A stretch of 48,564 nucleotides of DNA, taken from contig JAJJLU010003589.1 in NCBI GenBank assembly GCA_023807065.1, positions 1 through 48,564 on the forward strand, given 5' to 3'. Source of the stretch: Isotricha intestinalis. Taxonomy: Eukaryota > Ciliophora > Litostomatea > Vestibuliferida > Isotrichidae. The notes beneath the pieces are model-generated. The model saw nothing but the letters and a program-made list of their open reading frames with translations. It made no database searches and had not been told where the DNA came from. Position 1 is the first letter of the stretch. Every line of letters begins with the position of its first letter. Positions 9,803-19,700 of the stretch are shown here, piece after piece. A program made the translations under genes and the position numbers.

Positions 9803-10415
9803 TGTTTTTTATTTATGTATTTTTTTAAATTACAATTGTTTTTTTGAAAAATTAATATTTTTTTTAATTTTATATTATTTATCAAATAATTGATTTTTAT
9901 AGGGTAAAAAATAATTATATATGGGATTATTTAGTTTTGATAAAATTTTATATTTAAAAAATGAATTCCATGAAGAAATAGAAGCAAGCAATTAAGATAT
10001 CAATGAAAATTAATTTATTGATTCTTTTATAAATTCAATAATTTCTTTTATTGAATTTCTTATATCAAATATTTTTAATACTCCTTTTTATTTATAATTA
10101 TATTCTTTGTCTTTAACTATGTTTAAATGTTTAATTAACTGAATTATTAGTAAAAAATTAAAGGATTGAAAAATATATTTAAACAAGTTCTGACTTTGGA
10201 GTTACACAAATTTATTATTTGAAAGTTTACTAAGCAAACTTTATTTAAAATATATATTCCATTAATAAACACTGTAAATATAGTAAATTCTCTTTTTAAT
10301 TCTTCTTTTTTTTAAATGAAAAAAAGATCACTGAAAATTATGAATATAAAATTTTCAATGAATTGAAATGATTTTTTATCATTTATTTTATTTATTTATA
10401 TTTTATAAAATTTTA
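9803..10415. other. Intergenic region with a short, stop-interrupted ORF (9921-10097)
   Basis: Most of this 613-bp spacer is featureless A/T-rich DNA. The exception is 9921-10097: an ATG opens a 24-codon frame (MGLFSFDKILYLKNEF and on) that, across two in-frame TAAs, continues to a third stop with a hydrophobic helix-like stretch (FIDSFINSIISFIEFLISN). This could be a gene relic or chance. The bases 10368-10415 are in frame with the next gene but are probably 5' UTR. Confidence 0.35.
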
Positions 10416-11180
10416 ATGGAAGATAGTCAAATAAAAGTCGAACAAAAAAATTATATTTATGTTACTCCTGAAGAAATTATATTTGATGTTAATTCTGAAT
10501 TATTAAAGAAAAAATATCAAAGTGAAGAAATAGTTAAAGTAAACGCTACTCTTTTAATAAAAAATTTACATGAAAAAGATATTTTTATGAAAATAAATAC
10601 AAATAAGCAAAATTTATATATATCTTCTCCTTCGAGAAAAATATTAAAACCAAATGAAAAAGTAATTATCAATATAGTATTTAATTTAAAATATAAGAAT
10701 TTAAAAAAAGAAATAACTGATAATCATAAATTTCAAATTGTTGCTTATGAAGTTGAAGAAGAAAATGAACAAAATATAAATGAAAGTCAAATTTCTGAAT
10801 TAATAAAAACAAATAACAAAAATCCAAATGAAATAAAAAAAATAAAAGCTAAATTTATTTATGATGAAAATATTTTAAAAAAAGAAGAATTAAAGCAAAA
10901 AAAGAATAAACCTGAAGATTTAAATCCAACAGAAAGTGATAAGAATAAAATTAAAAGTTTAAAAATTGAAATTGTAGAAAATCAGACAAAATATAAAGAT
11001 TTAAAATTTGAATTTTCACAATTAGAAGCAAAAATAAAGGAATTATCTAAAAATCAAATTCTTTCAATTAAATTAGAATTAAATAAAGATAAATTAGAAC
11101 ATGTGGAAAAAATTCCAGGATTTTTAGTGGCATTTTTATGTTTCATTGCTTTTTTATTTGGATATTTTTTAACATCTTAA
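10416..11180 (+). CDS. VAP-like (VAMP-associated) ER membrane protein with MSP domain
   Basis: I start at the ATG at 10416, giving 254 residues. The upstream in-frame ATG (10368) would add a 16-residue hydrophobic extension not seen in the family. Residues about 12-115 match the major sperm protein fold (YVTPEEIIFDVN, VNATLLIKNLHEKDIFMKINT, LKPNEKVIINIVF, KFQIVAYEV). A charged, coiled-coil linker follows (about 120-225). A C-terminal membrane anchor (about 234-252, GFLVAFLCFIAFLFGYFL) sits at the very end. This is the classic tail-anchored VAP layout. VAPs sit in the ER membrane and tether other organelles or lipid-transfer proteins by binding FFAT motifs with the MSP domain. Function is from the family; individual FFAT-binding residues were not checked. 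Confidence 0.85.
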   Translation: MEDSQIKVEQKNYIYVTPEEIIFDVNSELLKKKYQSEEIVKVNATLLIKNLHEKDIFMKINTNKQNLYISSPSRKILKPNEKVIINIVFNLKYKNLKKEITDNHKFQIVAYEVEEENEQNINESQISELIKTNNKNPNEIKKIKAKFIYDENILKKEELKQKKNKPEDLNPTESDKNKIKSLKIEIVENQTKYKDLKFEFSQLEAKIKELSKNQILSIKLELNKDKLEHVEKIPGFLVAFLCFIAFLFGYFLTS

Positions 11181-11272
11181 AAAAAATAAAAATTAATTAA
11201 TCTACATGATTTAAATCAAATAATTTAAATAATTATTTATTATTAAATTAATTTAAATTATTAATTAATTAA

Positions 11273-11746
11273 ATGGATAATCAACAAGAAAATATAGAAA
11301 TTTCAGAAGATCAAATAAAAGAATTTTTTGAGTATATATTATAAATAAAAATTAATAGTATTATAATGAAATTTGAATCTTTTGGAAGTTCACCGGATTT
11401 TACAACTCCAATTCAAAATTTTTTATTTGAAAATTGTTCTAAATTAGAAATTGCAAAAAAATCTGGAGAACAAAGTTTAAGTAATTATTCTCTTTTTCAA
11501 AAATATTCTGAGTTAATGGATAAAACTTTAAATTTATTTTTAGAAGATCAAAATTTAACTCCTGAAAAATTTGTTTTTGCTTGTCAATTTGCAAAAGAAG
11601 AAAATTTGCCATGTTCTTTTCTTGATTATGTTTTATCATCTTTAGAATATGAAGATTTTTATAATTTAATGTTAGATTATAAATTTATGGGAGAAAAAGA
11701 TTTAAAAGATGATTATGAATTATTTCCTGAAGAAAAGAAAGAGTGA
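11273..11746 (+). CDS. BART-domain protein (ARL2BP/CFAP36-like), one 27-nt intron
   Basis: Exon 1 is 11273-11331 (MDNQQENIEISEDQIKEFF plus two bases), the intron is 11332-11358, and exon 2 is 11359-11746 (TGA stop), giving 148 residues. Splicing produces a continuous IKEFFDIIMKFESFGSSPDF, which fits the start of BART domains; without it the upstream frame stops at once. The domain continues with TTPIQNFLFENC (like CFAP36) and DYVLSSLEYEDFYNLMLDYK (like the FLDYR region of ARL2BP). BART domains bind the small GTPases ARL2 and ARL3, which control ciliary cargo release. The length is nearer ARL2BP than CFAP36, so I leave the exact orthologue open. It lies 92 bp downstream of the VAP gene. Confidence 0.8.
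11332..11358 (+). other. 27-nt GT-AG intron
   Basis: The intron begins GTATATATT, ends TTAATAG and contains an in-frame TAA that would otherwise truncate exon 1. It is phase 2 and completes an Asp codon split as GA|T. The conserved BART-domain N-terminus is only produced when it is removed. Confidence 0.8.
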
Positions 11747-11920
11747 AAATAAAAAATATTATTTATTTAATAATTTAAAAAAATTAATTATTATACATTG
11801 AATTTATTTTAAAAATTATTTTTCAATAAAAATTATATTTATTTATTATTATTTTCTTAAATTATTTTAATTTAAAATTTAATACTTTTATTGATTAAAT
11901 TAAAATTATATTATTTAGTA

Positions 11921-13111
11921 TTAATTTTGTTCTTTTAATTTTTCCCTTAATTTAGAATTTTCTTCTATTAAACTTAATTTTTCTTGTTTTTCTTCTAAAA
12001 AATCATTTTCATACTTTTTTAACATTTCTTTTAATTTAGTATTTTCTTCAATTAATTCTTTTATTCGATTTTCAGCTTTTGATAATTCTAAATTTTCTCT
12101 AAGATTATCATTATTATTTTTTTTATTAAAATTAACCGAAGTAGAAGAAATTTCCATTTCATTAATTTCAGGTAAACCTAATTGACCTGCAGTAATCATA
12201 TTTTTTTTATTTTTTTTGACTTCCTTATTTCTAATTCCAAATGTGGCTAAATCATTATTATTTATATTTATTGTTTCTTTTCTTTCACTTTGTTCATTTT
12301 CATCATAAGGAACTAATAAATTTAAAGATTCAATTACTTGTATATTCATTTCTTCTTGATTTATACAACCAACAATAGAAATATTTTCACAATCTTTAAT
12401 TTTATTTATATAAAATTCAATTTCTTCTTTTGTTATTAATAACTTATTATATTCAATAATATTTAATATTTTGTTATTTGAAGATTTTACAATATATAAA
12501 AAAACTGATTGTTTATTTCCAGTATAAATTTTAGTTTCATTTTTACAATGAAAAATTGATGTTGAAATTTCATTTTCATCTATTATTTGAACATTTAATA
12601 ATGAACCAACTGTTTTAAAATCTTCAATTCCTTTTGTATTATCATAATAATAAAAATTAATTTCTGTTGTTATATCTAATTTATTATTTTCATTATAGAT
12701 TTCTTCTATTACATTTTGAATAAAAGAATATGTTTCACTTCCAAAAGTAAATAATGTATTATTCATTTTATTTTCAAATAAAGTTTTATTAATGTAATTA
12801 TAAGATAATAACTCACTAAAAACTTTTGAAAACATTAATGTTTTTGTATTATTTGTTCCGTTTAAAAAATCATCTAAAGTTTTTTGATATAAATCATCTT
12901 TTGTTATCATTGTTCTATTTATTTCTAATCCATTTATTAATTTATTTGCAACAATTAATGTATCACATGGAAAAAGTGATGTAAAAAATTTATATAGTTT
13001 ATTTTCTGGGTAAGGATAATTTTTATATATCTCATTTTTGTTAGTAATCCCGTTTTCATCATTATTTATTATTGAAATATAATATTTTTCTAATTTTTCG
13101 TTAATTGACAT
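11921..13111 (-). CDS. Unknown protein with C-terminal coiled coil
   Basis: I do not recognise this 396-residue protein. Residues about 1-280 look globular, with alternating predicted helices and strands (NKLYKFFTSLFPCDTLIVAN near 37, INFYYYDN near 152, KQSVFLYIVKSS near 200, ENISIVGCINQEEMNIQVIE near 244). About 285-330 is a polar linker. About 335-396 is a heptad-rich coiled coil (LSKAENRIKELIEENTKLKE and on). There is no signal peptide, membrane helix or catalytic motif. It is transcribed toward the BART-domain gene (174 bp between stops) and head-to-head with the 13446 gene across 334 bp. The stop is TAA. Confidence 0.75.
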   Translation of the reverse strand: MSINEKLEKYYISIINNDENGITNKNEIYKNYPYPENKLYKFFTSLFPCDTLIVANKLINGLEINRTMITKDDLYQKTLDDFLNGTNNTKTLMFSKVFSELLSYNYINKTLFENKMNNTLFTFGSETYSFIQNVIEEIYNENNKLDITTEINFYYYDNTKGIEDFKTVGSLLNVQIIDENEISTSIFHCKNETKIYTGNKQSVFLYIVKSSNNKILNIIEYNKLLITKEEIEFYINKIKDCENISIVGCINQEEMNIQVIESLNLLVPYDENEQSERKETININNNDLATFGIRNKEVKKNKKNMITAGQLGLPEINEMEISSTSVNFNKKNNNDNLRENLELSKAENRIKELIEENTKLKEMLKKYENDFLEEKQEKLSLIEENSKLREKLKEQN

Positions 13112-13445
13112 AATTAAAAAAATAATTAAACTAAATAAAATTTATTTTTCAATTAATTAATTTTTAAATTTTGATTTATGACAATATACTTTTTTGAATT
13201 AAATTACTAAAATATAATTAAAGAATTATATTATTTTAATAAGAAAATATAATTCGAATAATTTAAGGATTTGAATATAATAAAATTCTTTTTAGAATTC
13301 CTATCATTTATTCTTGAGTAATAAATTTTGTTTGAAAACCAGAGAATATTAAAAAAGAACAATTAATTATGCTTAAACTAATTATATATTTATTTTTATT
13401 CTTTTTTTTCACATTTTATTTAATTAATTTAAATTTTAATATTTA
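13112..13445. promoter_or_regulatory. Divergent intergenic region (334 bp) between two start codons
   Basis: The genes on either side start in opposite directions, so this A/T-rich spacer must hold both promoters. I see no recognisable element beyond T-runs and TAAT-rich DNA, and no small gene. Confidence 0.4.
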
Positions 13446-16400
13446 ATGAATCAAAAATTTAAATATAAACTACCATCTTCTCCAAAAGGAAAACATTATT
13501 CAAATCCTTTAGGTCCTTCATTTCCACTTCCAAATGATATAAATTTATACAATAAAATAGATTATTTTTCTCAACAAACCAATTATAATCCTGAAAGATT
13601 ATCCACAAATATTAAAAGAAGATATGACTATTCTCCTTCATATATATTTAGAAACACTGAAAATAATTTTAATAATTCAGATATGATTGATATTAAAATG
13701 GGATTTAATTTATTAACCCATAAATTTGAAAGAATAAATAATTTATTAGATAATCCATTAACTAATTTAGATCAAAGTTTCAAAAATAAAATGGAAAATC
13801 GAACTTTTAGTTTAAATAAAATATATGAAGATCCTAATTTTACCAATAATTTTAAGAATTCTGTAAATACAATATCAACATTGGATAATAATTATTCAAA
13901 TTTTTTTATGAATAATACCCTAAGAAGTAATTCTTCAATGATATATAATTCAACTCAAAATTTACTATGTTCAAATCATTATAATGATAATTTAATCAAA
14001 AAAAATCTAATTATTTCAACTGATAACTATAAAAAAATTAGTTCTATTTCTCCTGAATATAATAATAATTTTTCATTTAGAAGAGAAAATAACAATAATA
14101 AATATAAAAAAATTATAAGCGGTAGAACATTATACAATGAAAACAATACACAAAGGAATATTAACAAAAATAATATTATTCAAGTTAATTTAAAGAGAAG
14201 TGATAATATTAGTTTTAATAAACCATTAAATTCAAATAGAATATATAATGAAAGGGGTTTTTATGATATTAATAATTCAAAAAGACATTCTTTAAGAAAT
14301 AAAAACAAAAATAATTATGATAATTTTCTAATAAAAAACCAAAATTTCCCAAATTCTAATAATAAAAATAATAACTCATTTAATTTGATGACAACTAAAC
14401 CAAAAGAAAGAATAAATTTAGAAATACTAAAATATAATAATATTCAAACTCCAAAAAATTTAATTGATGAAGAAAAGAAAATAATAGTGAATAAAAATAT
14501 TCCAAAAAACAATAATATTGAAATTGAAGGTTATGAGAATCAAGAATATAATAATAATATTCATAATCCTCCTGAAAATTCTTTTAATATACAAAATAAT
14601 TATAAAAAACCAATTTCATTAAAAATAAAAGAAATTAAAGATTTTTCAAATATCAATACACCTTTAATAAGAGAAAATTTATTTCAAAAAGATTCATCTG
14701 AAGATTACGTTAATAAGAATAATCATTCCAACGATATTAAAAATGATAATATTATGGAAAATTTTGGAAATAATGATAATAAAGAAATTGGAAATAATAT
14801 TGAATATAACAAAGAAAATAATAAAGAAAATAAAATTGGTAATAATGAAAATAATAATGATAATAATAATTCTTTTCAAAAAAATAATTTTATTAATGAT
14901 AACCTAGAAAAAGAGTATAGTGTTCATAAAAAATTTAAAGAACTAAAAAAAGAATTAAAAAATAGCATTTCTTATATTTCAAATTCAAGTCATAATATAG
15001 AAATGAAAGAAATGCCTCAAGATAATTATGAAAATAAAATTGGTAAAAAATATCATCAAATTATTCTTAAAGATGGAGAAAAAGAAAAAGTTATCGAACC
15101 TGATTATTATATAATAAAAGATGGGGAAAAGGAGATTAAAAAAATTAAAATTAATCAAAATTTAATTGAGAATAATCTTTCATTCAAAAAAAAGAATAGT
15201 TGTCAAAATCAAAAAGAAACTATAGCCCAAAATAATATATCTCTTAATTTAAATAATAAAGATAATATTGAAATAAACAAAGAGCAAAAAAATAATATTT
15301 TAGATATAAATAATTTAAGGGATATGAATCAAATTAAGGAAAGTAAAACAAACAAAAATAACAAAATTAAAATAAATGAAATAATTGATAATAATTATAA
15401 TGAAAATAATATTGAAAAAGAAAATGAAAATAAAATATTAAAAAAAGATAATAATATATTAAATAAAAATAATAATAACAATGATAATTTAAAAATAGAA
15501 AATTTAAAAAAAGAACATTCAGAAGAAGAAGAAAGAACATTTAAAGAAATAACAGAAAAAAGAAAAGAAAGTGTAGATAAGGAAAATTCAAAAAGAATTA
15601 GTAAAGTTAAATCAGATATTGAAACTCCAAAAGATGAATTAGATAATACAAATAAATTAATTACATTTTCTGAGAAACATATAATTAAATTTGATGGAAA
15701 AGAAACTTTAACTCATTTATCAATTTTTTCTCAAAATTCTACTCCTCAAGATAAATATAATAATGATTTTAATATTCCAACAAAATTAACTCCTTTAGTT
15801 ATTAATTCTCCAAGTGAAAATAAGGAAAATGAAAATTTATTTAATATTAATAATAGTAATGAAAAAAACAAAGAAAAGATTTATATTCAGGAAAATATTG
15901 ATTTTAAAAATGATAGAATAAATAATGAAAATAAAAATAATAATAATGAAAGTTCAAGAGATAAACAAATTGCTTTAGAAAAATTATCTCAATTAATTGA
16001 TGAAGTTAATGAAAATGAAAGTTATAGGCAAAGAATTCCTGTTAATGAAAATCAAAATATATTCATAGAAAAAAAAGATAATAATATTGAAAATATGAAT
16101 AATGAATATAATAGTAATTTAAATAATAATTCTGAAAAAACTAATAATGAAAGTGATATAAATAGTAAAGATAATACTAAATATAATAATCATACAAAGA
16201 ATTATAATGTTAATAATAATATAAATATTAATATTATTGAAAAACAAAATAAAAATAAAATTCATAAGCCAATTCAAAAAGCTATATGCCCAAAATTTAT
16301 AAATAATCCTCAAAATTTTTTTACAGAAGATGTATGTGAAAATGTTTTAAAATCATATGATATTCCAATTAATATTAATAATCAATCAAATCAAAATAGT

Positions 16401-16619
16401 AGTAATACAAGTATATCATCCAATAAAAACCCTGAAAAAACATTAAAAACAAAAACTATTTTTCAAAATAAGAAAATTATAGTAAGTAGAAAATTAATTC
16501 CAAACAATAATAAAAAAAATATAAACATAAATAAAATTCAAAATCAAGATAATTCAAATTTAAAATTTAACATTTATAATTTTACTACATTCGGTCAAAA
16601 CCAACAAAAAATAAAATAA
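13446..16619 (+). CDS. Large Asn-rich, mostly disordered protein
   Basis: The product is 1057 residues, dominated by Asn, Lys, Ile and Glu. The first 100 residues (SSPKGKHYSNPLGPSFPLP, then IKRRYDYSPSYIFRN) are less biased and may carry a short functional motif. Around 535-575 lies a more ordered piece (KKYHQIILKDGEKEKVIEPD, then YYIIKDGEKEIKKIKI) that contains two similar KDGEKE elements. Short ordered segments also occur near 745-760 (ITFSEKHIIKFDGKETL) and near 940-965 (AICPKFINNPQNFFTEDVCE). The rest is low-complexity, like Asn-rich proteins of other A+T-rich genomes. I cannot assign a function. It precedes the flippase gene by 117 bp on the same strand. Confidence 0.75.
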   Translation: MNQKFKYKLPSSPKGKHYSNPLGPSFPLPNDINLYNKIDYFSQQTNYNPERLSTNIKRRYDYSPSYIFRNTENNFNNSDMIDIKMGFNLLTHKFERINNLLDNPLTNLDQSFKNKMENRTFSLNKIYEDPNFTNNFKNSVNTISTLDNNYSNFFMNNTLRSNSSMIYNSTQNLLCSNHYNDNLIKKNLIISTDNYKKISSISPEYNNNFSFRRENNNNKYKKIISGRTLYNENNTQRNINKNNIIQVNLKRSDNISFNKPLNSNRIYNERGFYDINNSKRHSLRNKNKNNYDNFLIKNQNFPNSNNKNNNSFNLMTTKPKERINLEILKYNNIQTPKNLIDEEKKIIVNKNIPKNNNIEIEGYENQEYNNNIHNPPENSFNIQNNYKKPISLKIKEIKDFSNINTPLIRENLFQKDSSEDYVNKNNHSNDIKNDNIMENFGNNDNKEIGNNIEYNKENNKENKIGNNENNNDNNNSFQKNNFINDNLEKEYSVHKKFKELKKELKNSISYISNSSHNIEMKEMPQDNYENKIGKKYHQIILKDGEKEKVIEPDYYIIKDGEKEIKKIKINQNLIENNLSFKKKNSCQNQKETIAQNNISLNLNNKDNIEINKEQKNNILDINNLRDMNQIKESKTNKNNKIKINEIIDNNYNENNIEKENENKILKKDNNILNKNNNNNDNLKIENLKKEHSEEEERTFKEITEKRKESVDKENSKRISKVKSDIETPKDELDNTNKLITFSEKHIIKFDGKETLTHLSIFSQNSTPQDKYNNDFNIPTKLTPLVINSPSENKENENLFNINNSNEKNKEKIYIQENIDFKNDRINNENKNNNNESSRDKQIALEKLSQLIDEVNENESYRQRIPVNENQNIFIEKKDNNIENMNNEYNSNLNNNSEKTNNESDINSKDNTKYNNHTKNYNVNNNININIIEKQNKNKIHKPIQKAICPKFINNPQNFFTEDVCENVLKSYDIPININNQSNQNSSNTSISSNKNPEKTLKTKTIFQNKKIIVSRKLIPNNNKKNININKIQNQDNSNLKFNIYNFTTFGQNQQKIK

Positions 16620-16736
16620 AAGGAAAATTTTATTATTATATATAAAAAAATTAAAATGTCAATTATGATTTTTAAATTAAAAAATAAATTTATTTTTAAT
16701 AAAAAAAATGCTTTTAAATGAATTAAACAAAAATTA

Positions 16737-19700
16737 ATGTCAATCCCTCAAAATTATTATAATTATCAAACAAATTCTTTTCCAAATCCTGATTCTAGTT
16801 TAAGTCAAAATGAAATAAAAGAAAATAAATCATTATCACACAGAAAAAGAACGTTAGAAGGCTTATCAATGAAGCCAAAGTTATATGAAGTACAATTTGG
16901 TGAAAAAAATCCTTATCTTTTAAATAATTTAAAATTTGGTAATAATATAATAAAAACAACAAAATATAATTTATTAACATTATTACCTAAAAATTTATTT
17001 TATCAATTTACAAGAGTTTCAAATATATATTTCTTAGTAGTTTCAATTTTAACTTGTATGAGTTTTTCACCTAAACAACCTGCTTCAATGATAGGAACTT
17101 TTGTTTTTGTTTTATTATTTACTTTATGTAAAGATGGTTTTGAAGATTTTGGAAGATATCAACAAGATATTAAAAATAATAATAGATTAGTTCATTTATT
17201 AAATAATGGTAAATTTATTGATGAAAAATGTTATAAATTAATGCCAGGTGATATAATAAAAATAAAAGAAGATGAAGAATGTACTTGTGATATTTTAATA
17301 TTAAAATCTTCTAATAAAGGAGGTTATTTATATTTAGATACTAAGAATTTAGACGGAGAAACTAATTTAAAGGAAAAGATGTCTTTAGAAGAATTAAAAG
17401 ATATTAGTTTAAATGAAAATGAATTTAGTAATATTCAAGGTGAAATTGAAACTACTGAATCTGATGCTGATTTAAATGAATGGGAAGGACTTTTAGAAGT
17501 AAATAATCAAAAAAATATTTATTGTTGTATTAAAAATATGATTTTAAAAGGTTGTATTGTTAAAAATACTAAATTTGTTTATGGAATTGTTATTTATGTT
17601 GGTCATCATACTAAAATAATGAAAAATTCAAAAAAACCAAAACCCAAAATTTCGAAAATAATGAAAATAATGAATAAAATAATGTATAGTTTATTTGCTT
17701 TCACAATATCAATTTGTGCTATTTTTTCTTTATGTTCTGTGAAATTTATAGATAAAAACAGTAAAAATTACACATATATTTTTTTCTTTTATGACCCAAA
17801 TCAAAAGAAAAATAAACCTATATTTCGTTTAATAATACATTTCTTTACATTTTTCGTAGCATATGCCCAAATAATACCAATATCACTATATGTAGTAATG
17901 GAAATGATTAAATTATTTCAATCATTTTTAATAAAATATGATTATGAAATGTTTGATTTAAATATACAAACTCCCTCTTCTTGTAGAGAAAGTGGTTTAA
18001 TTGAAGAATTAGGTCAAATTGATTTTATTTTTTCTGATAAAACTGGAACTTTAACTCAAAATATTATGGAATTTAAAAAATGTTTTATCAATGGAAAAGT
18101 ATATGGTGCTGAAACAGAATTCAATGAATGTAATAATCATAAATTTTCAATTAACGGAGATATGGAAGCTTATAAAAGATTAAAAGAAAAACCTAATAAT
18201 GAAATTGAAAAATGTGATAGAGATATATTAGAATTATTTTTTATTTTATTAAGTACTTGTCATGATGTTTTTCCAGAAAATGAAAATGGGAAAATTATTT
18301 ATCAAGGAAGTTCTCCTGATGATATTGCTCTTGTTAAAGGAGCTCAACAATTAGGGTATGAATTTATAGAAAAAAATTTTACAACTATTAAAGTATATAA
18401 CAATATAAATGATGAATTATTAGAATTTGAAATTTATTGTATTTTACCTTTTGATTCAGAAAGAAAAAGAATGAGTGTAATACTAAAAGATTTAAAAAAT
18501 AATAAATATATATTATTTTCAAAAGGCTCAGATTCAGTTATGTTACAAGGAATTCAAAGTTATAATCCATTAATAACGAAATTTTCATATCAAAAACAAC
18601 AAGAAGAAATAGAGCAAATATTAAATAAATTTTCAAGAGAAGGATTAAGAATATTAATAATGGGATTTAGAGAATTATCTCCAAAATATTTTACATCAGT
18701 AATAAAAAAATATAATGAAACAAGAAAACATAACCCAAATAAATTATATGAATTATATAATGAAATAGAAAGAGATTTAACATTTTTAGGTTGTTCAGCA
18801 ATAGAAGATAAATTACAAGAAGGAGTTCCAGAAACAATAAATATATTAATGACATGTGGAATAAGATTATGGGTTTTAACAGGAGATAAACAAGACACAG
18901 CAGAACAAATTGGTAGACAATGTCATTTAATAGATAATGATATGAAATTATTTAATTTAAGTACATTTGATGGAAATAGAAATGATTTATATGAAAAAAT
19001 GTCTCTTTTAGTCGAACAATTTGATTTAGAACAATTTTTAGAAGAAAATAAATTAGATTTAGATCAAATAATGGATACTTTAAGTGAAGAAGGAACAATA
19101 GAAGAACAAATAGGAAATATAGCATTAATAATAGATGGAATAACATTATTAAATGTATTAAATGATAAGCATTTACGTAAAATGTTTTTTTTATTAGGAG
19201 TAATATCTAAAAGTGTAATATGTTGTAGAGTATCACCAAATCAAAAAAGTCAAGTAATAAAATTAGTTAAATCATATGGAAATTTTGTGACTTTATCAAT
19301 TGGAGATGGAGCTAATGATGTTCCAATGATATTAGAAGCTTCAATTGGTATTGGAATTTCAGGGAAAGAAGGAACTCAAGCTGTTAGAAGTGCTGATTAT
19401 GCGATTGGACAATTTAGATTTTTAGAAAAATTAATATTATTTTATGGTAGGAATGGCTATATTAAAATATCAAAATATATTTGCTATTATTTTTATAAAA
19501 ATATTCTTTTAGTATTTACTGAATTATTATTTGTATTTTATAATGGATTTTCTGGACAAATTTTCTTCCCTGATTGGTATGCTACTATGTTTAATGCTGT
19601 TTTTACTTCTTGGCCATGTTTATTTGTTTTTGCTTTTGAAAAAGAACATGATATATTAACTTGTAAGAAATTTCCTGTTTTATATAGAGCAGGACCTAAA

